From Sphaerimonospora sp050942215 (GTDB taxonomy: Bacteria > Actinomycetota > Actinomycetes > Streptosporangiales > Streptosporangiaceae), in the NCBI RefSeq assembly GCF_050942215.1, contig NZ_CP192056.1, forward strand, positions 806,001 to 870,000: 64,000 nt of DNA, written 5' to 3'. The notes under the pieces are model-generated. The model was not told the DNA's origin. It ran no database searches and saw only the letters and a program-made list of their open reading frames with translations. Shown in pieces: positions 40,765 through 49,118 of the stretch (within the stretch, counting starts at the first letter, position 1; every line of letters begins with the position of its first letter). Both the position numbers and the translations under genes were made by a program.

Positions 40765-41024
40765 GAAAAAAAAGAACCCCGGGCGTGCTCCGCTCCGGTA
40801 GAGGATTCTCACGGAGGCGGGCCGGCTGGACCATGGCAGAGAACGTGACACGTGCTCGACCGCCGGCTGCCCGGGGTTCCGGTGACTGTTGTGGATTCGC
40901 CAGACGTCGTACGACATCTGGACGGAAGGCCCAGATGGACGCCGTCTAGCGGACAGCCACCTCGCTAGCCCAAGAATGATCAACCATTTTTTGGACCACC
41001 TCCCTTCTGCGTATCTGCACGCTA
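40765..41024 (-). ncRNA. Candidate minus-strand structured RNA with short leader ORF
   Basis: The 368-bp gap between nitrobindin and nur holds a convincing minus-strand unit. It has TTGCCC, an 18-bp spacer and TAGCGT (to 41019), then GGGAGGTGG before ATG 40987 of a 13-codon frame MVDHSWASEVAVR. A structured stretch follows, ending in a perfect 11-bp inverted repeat (GAACCCCGGGC, 40774-40784 and 40869-40879), and then T8 on the minus strand (40773-40766). The repeat plus U-run is a classic intrinsic terminator, which is rare in this genome, so something on the minus strand is transcribed. Whether it is an sRNA, an attenuator or only a terminator for antisense transcription is open. Confidence 0.4.
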
Positions 41025-41128
41025 TGCGAGCGGCCCAGAGGCGGGCAAACGATTATTCGGAGGAATTCCCCCGTATATCGACATGTCGTGAGTCCCGAGC
41101 GGGCGTCCGGCACGCCTAAGATCTGGGC

Positions 41129-41539
41129 ATGGCCGAGACTTGGCATGAGGAGCTGCGCGCACGGGGTTACCGGGTCACCCCCCAACGTCAGCTCGTGTTG
41201 GAGGCGGTCACCGAGATGGGCCACGCGACGCCCGAGGAGATCTGCACCCGGGTGCAGGAGACGGCGCGCGGCGTGAACATCTCGACCGTCTACCGCACGC
41301 TGGAACTGCTCGAAGAGCTCGGACTGGTCACCCACACCCACCTCGGTCACGGCGCCCCCACCTACCATCTCGCCTCCGAGGCCGATCACGTGCACCTCGT
41401 CTGCCGGGGGTGCGGGGAGGTCACCGAGGTCGCCCCCGACCTGGTCCAGGCCCTGGTCTCCACCCTCGACGGCGAACTCGGATTCGCGACCGACGTCAGC
41501 CATCTCACCGTTTTCGGCAACTGCCGCAACTGCCGCTGA
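41129..41539 (+). CDS. nur: Fur-family regulator, probably Nur (nickel)
   Basis: The 136-aa protein has a winged HTH (RVTPQRQLVLEAVTEMGHAT, VNISTVYRTLELLEELGLVT) and the metal-binding dimer domain with HVHLVCRGCGEVTE (His87, His89, Cys92, Cys95) and a C-terminal CRNCR (Cys132, Cys135). Both structural-zinc CxxC pairs are therefore present. The C-terminus is short. Its place before ygfZ in a murT-to-dtd neighbourhood matches Streptomyces Nur, which represses nickel uptake and iron-SOD genes; Zur is less likely because no zinc transport genes adjoin. The assignment rests on synteny. Confidence 0.8.
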   Translation: MAETWHEELRARGYRVTPQRQLVLEAVTEMGHATPEEICTRVQETARGVNISTVYRTLELLEELGLVTHTHLGHGAPTYHLASEADHVHLVCRGCGEVTEVAPDLVQALVSTLDGELGFATDVSHLTVFGNCRNCR

Positions 41540-41631
41540 GCCCATACGGCTCCCGCAGGCGAGGGGCATGCCTTCGCCGGGAGAGGGAGGCCTGATCGTG
41601 AGGGCCGTACCGACCGAATAGTCTTGATGGC

Positions 41632-42696
41632 ATGCGGAGCCCATTGCTTGACACACCCGGGGCGGTCGCCGGGGAGACGCCGGATGATTCCGTTGCCGCG
41701 CACTACGGCGACCCGTACGGGGAGCAGCGCGCCCTGGCGGCGGGCCAGGCGCTCGTCGACCGGAGCAACCGAGGGGTCGTACGGATCTCCGGCCCCGACC
41801 GGCTGCGATGGCTCAACGACCTCAGCTCCCAGAAACTCGACACACTCGAAGCAGGGGTGCCCACCCAGACCCTGCTCCTCGACGGACAGGGCCGGGTCGA
41901 GCACCACCTGACGCTGGTGGACGACGGCGACGCGGTCTGGGCCCATGTCGAGCCGGGCACCTCGGGCGAGCTGGTCGCCTTCCTGGACAAGATGCGGTTC
42001 ATGCTGCGGGTCGAGGTGACCGACGTCGGCGCGGACTACGCCGTGGTCTCCGTCGCCGCGCCGGGCACCACCCCCGACGCCGGCACGGGTACGGTCGCCG
42101 AGGGCGTCGTGGCGATCGGCGGCGACCTGCTGGTGCCGCGTGACCGGCTGGCCGGGCTCCCCGCCGAGCTGGGCCTGCGCCTGGCCGGCCTCTGGGCGTA
42201 CGAGGCGCTGCGGATCGCGGCCCACATGCCGCGGCTGGGCTTCGAGACCGACCACAAGACGATCCCGCACGAGGTCGCCTGGATCGGCGCCGCCCTACAC
42301 CTGAGCAAGGGCTGCTATCGGGGCCAGGAGACCGTGGCCCGGGTCCACAACCTCGGTCACCCGCCGCGCAGGCTGGTCTTCCTGCACCTGGACGGCAGCG
42401 TGGACGTGCTGCCGCCGCACGGCGCGCCCGTGACGCTCGGCGTCGGCAAGCCGGCGGAGGCCGAGCCTGAGGCGGCCGTCGAAGGGGCGGCGGAGCCGGG
42501 TCAGCTCGGGTTCGTCGGCTCGTCGGCCCGCCATTACGAGCTGGGCCCGATCGCCCTGGCCGTCGTGAAGAGGACCGTGCCCGTGGACATCGATCTGCTG
42601 GCGGGCGGCGTGGCCGCCGCGCAGGAGGTCATCGTCCCCCCGGACGCCGGCCGGAACGTCAAGATCGACCCCGCGCTGCGCCGCCGCATCCGCTGA
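41632..42696 (+). CDS. ygfZ: YgfZ-family folate-binding protein
   Basis: The 354-aa GcvT-like protein has GVVRISGPDRLRWLNDLSSQ and the YgfZ signature KGCYRGQETVARVHNLGHPP (Lys226-Glu233, Cys228). YgfZ helps build or repair Fe-S clusters with tetrahydrofolate. A Pro/Glu/Ala-rich insertion (PAEAEPEAAVEGAAEPG, about 280-296) is lineage-specific. After the stop comes a tandem GAAGAACATCCGCC-like triplication and then the 53-bp repeat locus. Confidence 0.9.
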   Translation: MRSPLLDTPGAVAGETPDDSVAAHYGDPYGEQRALAAGQALVDRSNRGVVRISGPDRLRWLNDLSSQKLDTLEAGVPTQTLLLDGQGRVEHHLTLVDDGDAVWAHVEPGTSGELVAFLDKMRFMLRVEVTDVGADYAVVSVAAPGTTPDAGTGTVAEGVVAIGGDLLVPRDRLAGLPAELGLRLAGLWAYEALRIAAHMPRLGFETDHKTIPHEVAWIGAALHLSKGCYRGQETVARVHNLGHPPRRLVFLHLDGSVDVLPPHGAPVTLGVGKPAEAEPEAAVEGAAEPGQLGFVGSSARHYELGPIALAVVKRTVPVDIDLLAGGVAAAQEVIVPPDAGRNVKIDPALRRRIR

Positions 42697-42762
42697 AGAG
42701 CATCCGCCGAAGAACATCCGCCGAAGAACATCGGAGGCACCGCCCCCAAAAAAAATCCCCCC

Positions 42763-42880
42763 GTGATCTTGCATTTTCTCGCAACCATCCCGCCTGACCT
42801 GCGACGATCCCAATCGTGATCTTGCAGAAACTCGCAGGCTGTGGCGCTGACCTGCGGCGGAGGTCTCCGTGATCTTGCAG
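42763..42880 (+). repeat. Intergenic repeat, exact 53-bp period, three units
   Basis: Units start at 42763, 42816 and 42869. Each begins GTGATCTTGC and, in full units, has CTCGCA at +15. A second motif TGACCTGCG sits at exactly +32 (42795, 42848). The bases between motifs are unrelated, so motif pairs are held at fixed spacing with variable filler. The third unit is cut short, with a stray GATCTTGC at 42903. The same family forms the foldback at 58410-58644. The 243-bp gap between ygfZ and dtd holds nothing else but a 14-bp triplication and an A8/C6 run. Confidence 0.8.
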
Positions 42881-42939
42881 TGGGCGGCCGGGGCGTACGG
42901 ATCGATCTTGCGGTGACCGGGGGCGGACGGAGCGGCCGG

Positions 42940-43365
42940 TCAGACCTCGAGGATCAGCGTGATCGGGCCGTCGTTGGTCAGCGAGACCTTCATGTCGGCG
43001 CCGAACACGCCGGTCTCCACCCGGGCGCCCAGCGCCCACAGTTCCTCGATCACGGCCTCGACCAGCGGCTCGGCCACCGGCCCCGGGGCCGCCGCCTGCC
43101 AGGTGGGGCGGCGGCCCCGGCGGGCGTCGCCGTACAACGTGAACTGACTGATCACGAGCAGCGGCGCGGCCACATCCGAGCAGGACTTCTCGCCGTGCAG
43201 GACGCGCAGCCCCCACAGCTTGGCGGCGAGCCTGGCCGCCTCCGCCCGCCCGTCGGTGTGGGTGACGCCGACGAGCACGAGCAGGCCGGGCTCGTCGATC
43301 GCCCCGACGACCCTGCCTTCGACCACTACTGAAGCGGAGCTGACCCGCTGAACGACGGCACGCAT
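42940..43365 (-). CDS. dtd: D-aminoacyl-tRNA deacylase
   Basis: ATG 43365 gives MRAVVQRVSSASVVVEGRVV, the exact family start, although the frame stays open upstream. The 141-aa protein has LLVISQFTLYGDARRGRRPT (the conserved S-Q-F-T-L-Y) and NDGPITLILEV (the N-x-G-P-V/I-T motif). It removes D-amino acids, and Gly from tRNA-Ala, in the cytoplasm. Divergent from the asparaginase gene with a 45-bp gap. Confidence 0.95.
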   Translation of the reverse strand: MRAVVQRVSSASVVVEGRVVGAIDEPGLLVLVGVTHTDGRAEAARLAAKLWGLRVLHGEKSCSDVAAPLLVISQFTLYGDARRGRRPTWQAAAPGPVAEPLVEAVIEELWALGARVETGVFGADMKVSLTNDGPITLILEV

Positions 43366-43410
43366 GGCCCCGAATTCTGCCATGCCGACCGAGTTCATAA
43401 ACTGCGGGTC

Positions 43411-44352
43411 ATGGCTGAGCTGATCGTCGAAGTGGTCCGTTCCGGGTTCGTCGAGTCCGTCCACCGCGCACGAGTGCTCGTGGTGAACGCCAACGGATCT
43501 CCGGTCATGGTGCACGGAGACACCGGGAGTCTCACCTCTCCCCGCTCGGCGATGAAGCCGCTCCAGGCGCTGGCCATGCTCCGCTGCGGACTGCCGGCCG
43601 CGGACGAGCTGCTCGCGCTCGCCTGCGCGAGCCACAGCGGTGAGCCCTTCCACGTGGACGGAGTACGGAAGATCCTGGCCATGGCGGGGCTGGACGAGTC
43701 GGCCCTGGCCTGCCCCGCCGACCTGCCGTTCGACCGGGAATCGCGCGATCGGGTCGTCCGCGAGCACGGCACGCCGGCCAGGATCTACATGAACTGCTCG
43801 GGCAAGCATGCGGCGATGCTCGCCACCTGTGTGGCCACGGGCTGGCCGACCGATGGATACCTGCGGCCTGGACACCCGCTCCAGCGGGCGATCAGGGCGA
43901 CGGTCGAGGATCTCACCGGTGAGCGGGTCGCGGCGACCGGCGTGGACGGTTGCGGCGCCCCGCTGTTCTTCGTCTCGATGGCCGGTGTCGTGCGTGCCTT
44001 CCGCCGGCTTCCGCTGGCCGCCCCCGGCAGCCCGGAACGGCGCATCGCCGACGCCATGCGCGCCTATCCGGAGTGGACGAGTGGTACGGCACGGCCCGAG
44101 GCCGAGCTCATGCGGGCGATCCCCGGCCTGCTGGTGAAGGTGGGCGCCGAGGCGTTCAACGCCTTCGCCTTCTCCGACGGCCGGGCCGGCGCCGTCAAGA
44201 TCGAAGATGGTGGCGACCGGGCACGCACACCGGTGACCGTGGCCGCCCTGCGCGCGGTCGGGCTGGACGCGCCCGAGCTCGCGGGACTGGCGACCACGCC
44301 GCTGTTCGGCGGCGGCGAGCCGGTCGGCGAGATCCGCGTCCGCCGGCCCTGA
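43411..44352 (+). CDS. Asparaginase (AsnA/Rhizobium-type, thermolabile L-asparaginase II family)
   Basis: The 313-aa protein matches the Asparaginase_II family. It has an opening ELIVEVVRSGFVESVHRARV, GSLTSPRSAMKPLQALAMLR (conserved S-x-x-K motif), ACASHSGEPFHVDGVRKIL (SHSGE), YMNCSGKHAAMLATC (conserved NCSGKHA) and VDGCGAPLFFVSM. Members hydrolyse L-asparagine to aspartate and ammonia and are unrelated in fold to EcAII. Nearby GlnR suggests nitrogen use, but the genes are far apart. Start ATG 43411 is family-typical. Confidence 0.9.
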   Translation: MAELIVEVVRSGFVESVHRARVLVVNANGSPVMVHGDTGSLTSPRSAMKPLQALAMLRCGLPAADELLALACASHSGEPFHVDGVRKILAMAGLDESALACPADLPFDRESRDRVVREHGTPARIYMNCSGKHAAMLATCVATGWPTDGYLRPGHPLQRAIRATVEDLTGERVAATGVDGCGAPLFFVSMAGVVRAFRRLPLAAPGSPERRIADAMRAYPEWTSGTARPEAELMRAIPGLLVKVGAEAFNAFAFSDGRAGAVKIEDGGDRARTPVTVAALRAVGLDAPELAGLATTPLFGGGEPVGEIRVRRP

Positions 44353-44456
44353 CGTTCTCCTCCGGCTCCCATCGCAGGCGCCCACATGCTCAACGAATGG
44401 CGGCGCATCGCCGCGGGACCATCAGCCGCCCAGTGATTCGGTGGAAGGATGGGGAC

Positions 44457-45143
44457 GTGTTGGATCGCTATCAGCGCCCGCCGTTGCTGCAGATCGAGAA
44501 TCTCGGTTATTCGACCTCGAACGCACGACTTTTCGGGGGACTCGATCTGAATGTTCATGAAGGCGAGTCGGTGGTGCTCTGCGGGCCGAGTGGAACGGGG
44601 AAGACCACGCTGTTGACGTGCATCCTGGGCCTGACCAAGCCGAAGAAGGGCAGAATTCTGGTGGCGGGCGAGGACCTTACCAGGATGTCGCGAAGGCAGC
44701 TCGCGTCCTTTCGTCGGAAGCACATCGGGATGGTTTTTCAGTTCGGTGAATTGCTTCCCGAGTTGTCTCCTGTCGAAAACGTGGCACTTGCCGCACTTCT
44801 CGCAGGAGCCGATCGAAAAAAGGCCTACGATCTGGCTCGGCACCTGCTCGCGGACCTCGGCGTTCCGCTCGACGGGGCGCCCACCGCCTACCTCTCCGGT
44901 GGAGAAAGACAGCGAACGGCCGTGGCGCGAGCACTGATCACCGGGGCGCCGCTGATCCTCGCCGACGAGCCCACGGGTGCACTCGACCAGGACAGCAGGG
45001 ATTCCGTTGCCGACCTTCTCTTCGAACTGCCGAGACGACGGAGCTGCGCGCTCCTGCTCGTGACTCATGACCAGGCCGTCGCCGCCCGCGCCGACCGCAG
45101 GCTCGACCTGATCGCCGGTCGCCTGATCGGGACTCAGGCATGA
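44457..45143 (+). CDS. ABC transporter ATP-binding protein (LolD/MacB-type)
   Basis: All nucleotide-binding motifs are present: Walker A GPSGTGKTTLL, Q-loop MVFQFGELLPELSPVENVAL, signature YLSGGERQRTAVARAL, Walker B LILADEPTGALD and the H-loop VTHDQAV. The LSGGERQR form and the following FtsX-type permease indicate the LolD/MacB class, which extracts or exports lipids or peptides rather than importing. GTG 44457 is the likely start. Its stop overlaps the permease ATG. The two genes use more AT-ending codons than neighbours. Confidence 0.9.
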   Translation: MLDRYQRPPLLQIENLGYSTSNARLFGGLDLNVHEGESVVLCGPSGTGKTTLLTCILGLTKPKKGRILVAGEDLTRMSRRQLASFRRKHIGMVFQFGELLPELSPVENVALAALLAGADRKKAYDLARHLLADLGVPLDGAPTAYLSGGERQRTAVARALITGAPLILADEPTGALDQDSRDSVADLLFELPRRRSCALLLVTHDQAVAARADRRLDLIAGRLIGTQA

Positions 45144-47302
45144 GGCCTCATGCGTTATGGCGTCAACTCCTGCGGATCGGCCTCGCGGCGGGCCGGAATT
45201 CGCCGGGCGGCAGACTACGGTTCGCCGCGCTCATCACCGCGGCAGCCGTCGTGACCCTCGTCCTCATGTCCTGCCTCGCTGTCATCGCGACCTACGATGG
45301 GTGGGACCGGCGTGACGTCGCACGTGGTGTGGAGATCGCCCGGCACAGCGACAGTCCCGTCGTCGCCCTCTACAAGAGGGCAGGGGACTCCGTGGGCACG
45401 AGACCGCACGAGGTGGTGTACATCGAGCCGAAGTCACCACAGGCCTCTCCACCCCCTGGGCTTCCCCGCTGGCCGGAACCGGGTGAGGCGTTCCTGTCGC
45501 CGGAGCTGATGCGGGTCGGCGAAGGCGAGGGGATCACCCGGCGGTACGGAAGGTTCGCCGGGATCATCGACTCGAGCGGACTCGCGACCCCCTCCGAGCG
45601 GCTGGCCTATGTCCGTCCAGCGGTGGCCGGCCACCACGGCTGGTCCAAGATCGCCAAAATCGGCTCGGCACGATCCACACCGATGGGCGACACCCTCAAC
45701 CGGGTGCCCGCCGGTCAGCTTCTCAGTGTGATCGGGTTCACCGTGGGCGGGGTGGCGATCGTATTACTCGTCGTCGCCGCCCGCTGTGGATCGAGCTCGC
45801 GAGACCGGAGGGTGCATCTCCTCACCGCACTCGGCGGGAACCGGTGGCACCTGGCGCTGGTGAATCTCGGCGAAGCCTGCATTCCCGTGGCCATCGGCAC
45901 GCTGCTGGGAAGCGTCCCCTACCTGCTCATGTCGCTGTCGGACGTCCGTATTCCCCTGATCGACCAGGTCGTCGGCTCCGCTGACCTGCGCGCCTGGGCA
46001 TGGGTGACGCCGATGGTCGCGCTCGCCGGATGCGGACTGATGTTGTTCGTGGTCGTGGCGCTTCACCTGGTCGGCATCGACGGGGGAGGCACCCGGCCCC
46101 GGGTTTTCGCCGACAGGATTCCCCGCTGGAGGCTGTACGCCGGACTGCTGGGCCTGATCGCGATTGTCACCACCCCTTATCTTCCCAAGCTGACGAGCTT
46201 CCTCGCCTATATCGCCGGCACCACTCTGCTCTGGGGCATGCTGCCTTCCGCCGCCGGTGCGGCGATCCGATACTGGGGAAACTCCGCCGCGTCCTTCGGC
46301 AGGTGGGCCGGTCGCGCCGACGTGTTGATCGCGGGCCGCTGGGCTCATGCCCGTCCCGGCGTGGTCGTACGGCTCGTGGCGGTGATGGTCATCGGACTCG
46401 GCGTGATCACTCAGGCCCAGGTGTGGACCAGCCGACTGGGCGACTCCGGCCAGAACGCCCGAGCCCTGCAGCGAGAGCTCCACGATTCGGTGCTGGTGGT
46501 CACCCCGCAATCGATCACACCCGCTTCGATGGACGCCTTCGCGCGGTCTCTTCCGAAGAACGCGAACATCTTCCTCGTGAACACGGCGAAGAAACCGACC
46601 GAGCCATCCGTACTCCGTGGATCATGCGAGGCGATGCGGTCACTCGGAATCGCCTGCTCCTCCGATGGAGACCATATGACAGGCGGTGATGCGCGTATCG
46701 CGATCTTGGGGAAGTTCATAGGTTTCGGAGGTGAGATCAAGTTTCGGGAAGGAAATGTCTCCGGCAACACGCAGAAGGCCGATCAAATCGCCGTGGTCTC
46801 TCCGTTGGGAACGACGGGTCTGAACGCCCGGGTGAAGGAGACGGCGAATCGCACATTCGGGCTCGCCCAGGTGAAGCGGCCGTACGACGGCTGGATCCTC
46901 GGGGCCGATCGGCTCGTCAACATGGCCGACTGGGTCAAGTTGCTCACCATTCTCACGCTGATCATTCTGGCGCTCGCCGTGGCCTTCAGCTCGGCGGCTG
47001 AGTTTCTCGTGTTCACGACCGCGGTCGCGCCACTCGCGGTCCTGACAGAACGGCGGAGATTCCTGCTCGGAATCGCGATCTGGAACCTGACCATACCCAC
47101 GGTCATCGCTGTCGCGTTCGGGGTCTGCGTGGCCGCCTGGCAGGGCTCGTTCTTCATCTCCTTGTCGAAGTCCGGGATGTTCTCGTGGAGCCTGCTGGCG
47201 GCATGCGCGGCAGGGGCGCTGGTGCTCGCCATCGCCATCGGACTCATCGGCGGCACGGGCGCGATACGGGCCACCGCCCGCTGGCGCCCTGCCGCTGACT
47301 GA
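45140..47302 (+). CDS. FtsX/MacB-like ABC permease
   Basis: The 720-aa protein has an N-terminal membrane helix (FAALITAAAVVTLVLMSCLA), a first external domain (about 55-195), and a helix cluster (LLSVIGFTVGGVAIVLLVVA, TPMVALAGCGLMLFVVVALH, LLGLIAIVTTPYLPKL). A second external domain (about 420-600) and a final three-helix FtsX-like block (TLIILALAVAFSSAAEFLVF, IWNLTIPTVIAVAFGVCVAA, LLAACAAGALVLAIAIGLIG) follow. A conserved cytoplasmic motif RRVHLLTALGGNRWHLALVN is the coupling helix region of FtsX-type permeases. With the ATPase it makes a heterodimeric or homodimeric exporter; substrate unknown. Confidence 0.85.
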   Translation: MRPHALWRQLLRIGLAAGRNSPGGRLRFAALITAAAVVTLVLMSCLAVIATYDGWDRRDVARGVEIARHSDSPVVALYKRAGDSVGTRPHEVVYIEPKSPQASPPPGLPRWPEPGEAFLSPELMRVGEGEGITRRYGRFAGIIDSSGLATPSERLAYVRPAVAGHHGWSKIAKIGSARSTPMGDTLNRVPAGQLLSVIGFTVGGVAIVLLVVAARCGSSSRDRRVHLLTALGGNRWHLALVNLGEACIPVAIGTLLGSVPYLLMSLSDVRIPLIDQVVGSADLRAWAWVTPMVALAGCGLMLFVVVALHLVGIDGGGTRPRVFADRIPRWRLYAGLLGLIAIVTTPYLPKLTSFLAYIAGTTLLWGMLPSAAGAAIRYWGNSAASFGRWAGRADVLIAGRWAHARPGVVVRLVAVMVIGLGVITQAQVWTSRLGDSGQNARALQRELHDSVLVVTPQSITPASMDAFARSLPKNANIFLVNTAKKPTEPSVLRGSCEAMRSLGIACSSDGDHMTGGDARIAILGKFIGFGGEIKFREGNVSGNTQKADQIAVVSPLGTTGLNARVKETANRTFGLAQVKRPYDGWILGADRLVNMADWVKLLTILTLIILALAVAFSSAAEFLVFTTAVAPLAVLTERRRFLLGIAIWNLTIPTVIAVAFGVCVAAWQGSFFISLSKSGMFSWSLLAACAAGALVLAIAIGLIGGTGAIRATARWRPAAD

Positions 47303-47332
47303 GCGGTTTTTTCAAGCGCATCAGAGGTGCGA

Positions 47333-48961
47333 TCAGAGGGAGCGGGTGTGGCGGGCGGCGGAGATCGCGCCGGATGTGGTCATCGTGAACGTCCGCATCG
47401 AGTCGGCGAACCTCGACAGGTCCCACTCGGCCGGCCCCTGGTACCAGTACAGATGATCTGTCTGCTGCCCGTTGCCGGTGAAGTCGCTCACCACCCGCGC
47501 CCACCGGTCCACACTGTCGAAGATCACCGCGTACGGCAGATAGCGTGAGAACAGCTCGATCCGCTTGGCGGCGGGCACGTCGTCGACGGCACCGGCCGCG
47601 AGGTGCTCCCGGAACCCCATGACGTGCGCGAGGGCCGTGGCGCCCTTCGCCGTCTTGGCCGGCATGAACTGCCCGCCGTAGGCCAGCGCCGCCCCCGCGA
47701 TGATCACGGCCAGTCCGAGCACGGCGTACGTCGTGAGCCACGCGAGCAGCGCGGTCGCCGCCATGCCGAGCACGATGACGACCACGCCGGCGGTGGTCCA
47801 CCGGGACCGGACGGAGTCGGGGCGCCTGGCGAACCATCCCTGGGTCACCACATCCTGGTACAGCGCGTCGCGCACGTTGTCGAGCCGGGCGGCGAACGAC
47901 CCGCGCAGCTGCGACAGCAGCACCGCGTCCCGGCCGTCGAAGATCGCGTCGTAGAGTGCGCGCTCGTAGGGGAGCAGGCTGCCCAGTGGCGCCTTGGGCA
48001 GCTTGACGAGCCGCCAGTCCGGCGTGTCGTACGTCTGCCGGGGCTGTTCGTCGATGCGCAGATAGCCGCGTACGGCGAGATCGACGATGGTGGCGGTCAC
48101 GTCGATGACGTCTGCGTGCTCGTCGAAGAGCGTGCCGATCTGGCCGGGGCGCACCCCGTCCGGCGGGGTGAAGTGACCGTTATGGTGCCCGCTGATCTCC
48201 CCCGACTCGCTGTCGGTGATCCGGGCGTCCCGGCCCCGGGCCCAGTACAGCAGGCCGACGCCGCCCAGGAGCAGGATCAGCAGCCCCACGAGTGACATCA
48301 CGGTCACCGCGTTCAGCGTGAACGCGTTGGCCAGCTCGAACCGGCGCTCCAGGATCGGGCCGGTGCCGGTGGCGCCCTTCGGATAGCCGACGATGACGGT
48401 GAGCGTCTGCCCGGCCTCGAGACCCTGCTGCTCGAAGAGCGCGCTCGTGCCGGTCTCTTCGGTCGACGCCGCCGTGCACGCCATGGCCGTGGTCGGCTCA
48501 CCTGCGAAGCAGGACACGTTGTGCACCCTGCCGGGGCCGGTGACCCGCACCGTCGCGTTGCGCGCCGGGCCGGTCACGGCGGACCAGCGGAGCTCCTCGC
48601 CGGTCGACCCGGGGGTGACGGCACCTGTCACGTCGTACTCGACGGTGCCGCTGCCCCTGATGGTCAGCGTCTCGCCGTCGAAGGTCGCGCCCTTGACGTT
48701 CGAGATCCGGTAGACGCGGTCGTGGCCGTCGTCGTGGCGCGTTCGCGTGAGCATCGCCCGCCGGTGCGGACCGCCGGACAGGGCGATCGTCTCCTTGACG
48801 TGGAGCACGCCGTCCTTGCCGAGTTCCATGACCACGTCGTCCTTGGTGACGGTCGTCGGGGGCTCAGCATGGGCGGGGGTGGCCACGAGACCGACCGTGG
48901 CAGCTGTGGTGAGCATGGCGAGCAGGACCGCCAGCCCGAGCCGGCGAGCGTGATCCATCAT
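47333..48961 (-). CDS. DUF2207 membrane protein with signal peptide
   Basis: ATG 48961 gives a signal peptide (ARRLGLAVLLAMLTTAATVG ... ATPAHA). A DUF2207 external domain follows (VVMELGKDGVLHVKETIALS, GSGTVEYDVTGAVTPGSTGE, ELRWSAV), then a membrane helix (LNAVTVMSLVGLLILLLGGV) and a cytoplasmic domain (TLFDEHADVIDVTATIVDLA, VRGYLRIDEQP) with a helix pair (TTAGVVVIVLGMAATALLAW, AVLGLAVIIAGAALAYGG). It then has the closing MGFREHLA and SRYLPYAVIF typical of the family. Function is unknown. The in-frame extension upstream to 49120 is not family-like. Confidence 0.85.
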   Translation of the reverse strand: MMDHARRLGLAVLLAMLTTAATVGLVATPAHAEPPTTVTKDDVVMELGKDGVLHVKETIALSGGPHRRAMLTRTRHDDGHDRVYRISNVKGATFDGETLTIRGSGTVEYDVTGAVTPGSTGEELRWSAVTGPARNATVRVTGPGRVHNVSCFAGEPTTAMACTAASTEETGTSALFEQQGLEAGQTLTVIVGYPKGATGTGPILERRFELANAFTLNAVTVMSLVGLLILLLGGVGLLYWARGRDARITDSESGEISGHHNGHFTPPDGVRPGQIGTLFDEHADVIDVTATIVDLAVRGYLRIDEQPRQTYDTPDWRLVKLPKAPLGSLLPYERALYDAIFDGRDAVLLSQLRGSFAARLDNVRDALYQDVVTQGWFARRPDSVRSRWTTAGVVVIVLGMAATALLAWLTTYAVLGLAVIIAGAALAYGGQFMPAKTAKGATALAHVMGFREHLAAGAVDDVPAAKRIELFSRYLPYAVIFDSVDRWARVVSDFTGNGQQTDHLYWYQGPAEWDLSRFADSMRTFTMTTSGAISAARHTRSL

Positions 48962-49118
48962 GGACTCGCACCCTACCGGTGCTGAATGTCCGGCTTGTGC
49001 ATTCACTGGTCCTGGGAGCCCTCGTGGATCCGGATGGGGGCCTCGCGACACAGAGGCGCCGTCCGGGCCGCTGGTATGCCGCATGTGACAGGTGAAGCAC
49101 AACCTAGGCTGTTGGGTC

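Noticed and set aside
40657..40983. Minus-strand protein (MSYDVWRIHNSHRNPGQP...) in the nitrobindin-nur gap
   Set aside because: It has no ribosome site, encodes Phe repeats over the U-run, and runs on into antisense of nitrobindin. The terminator/RNA reading explains the sequence better.
42763..42880. CRISPR array
   Set aside because: The units are regularly spaced, but the conserved part is split into two short motifs inside a 53-bp period, arrays have only three units, one locus is inverted on itself, and there are no cas genes.
49000..49118. Mg2+-sensing riboswitch upstream of corA
   Set aside because: The 120-bp leader shows no M-box conserved segments or matching helices.
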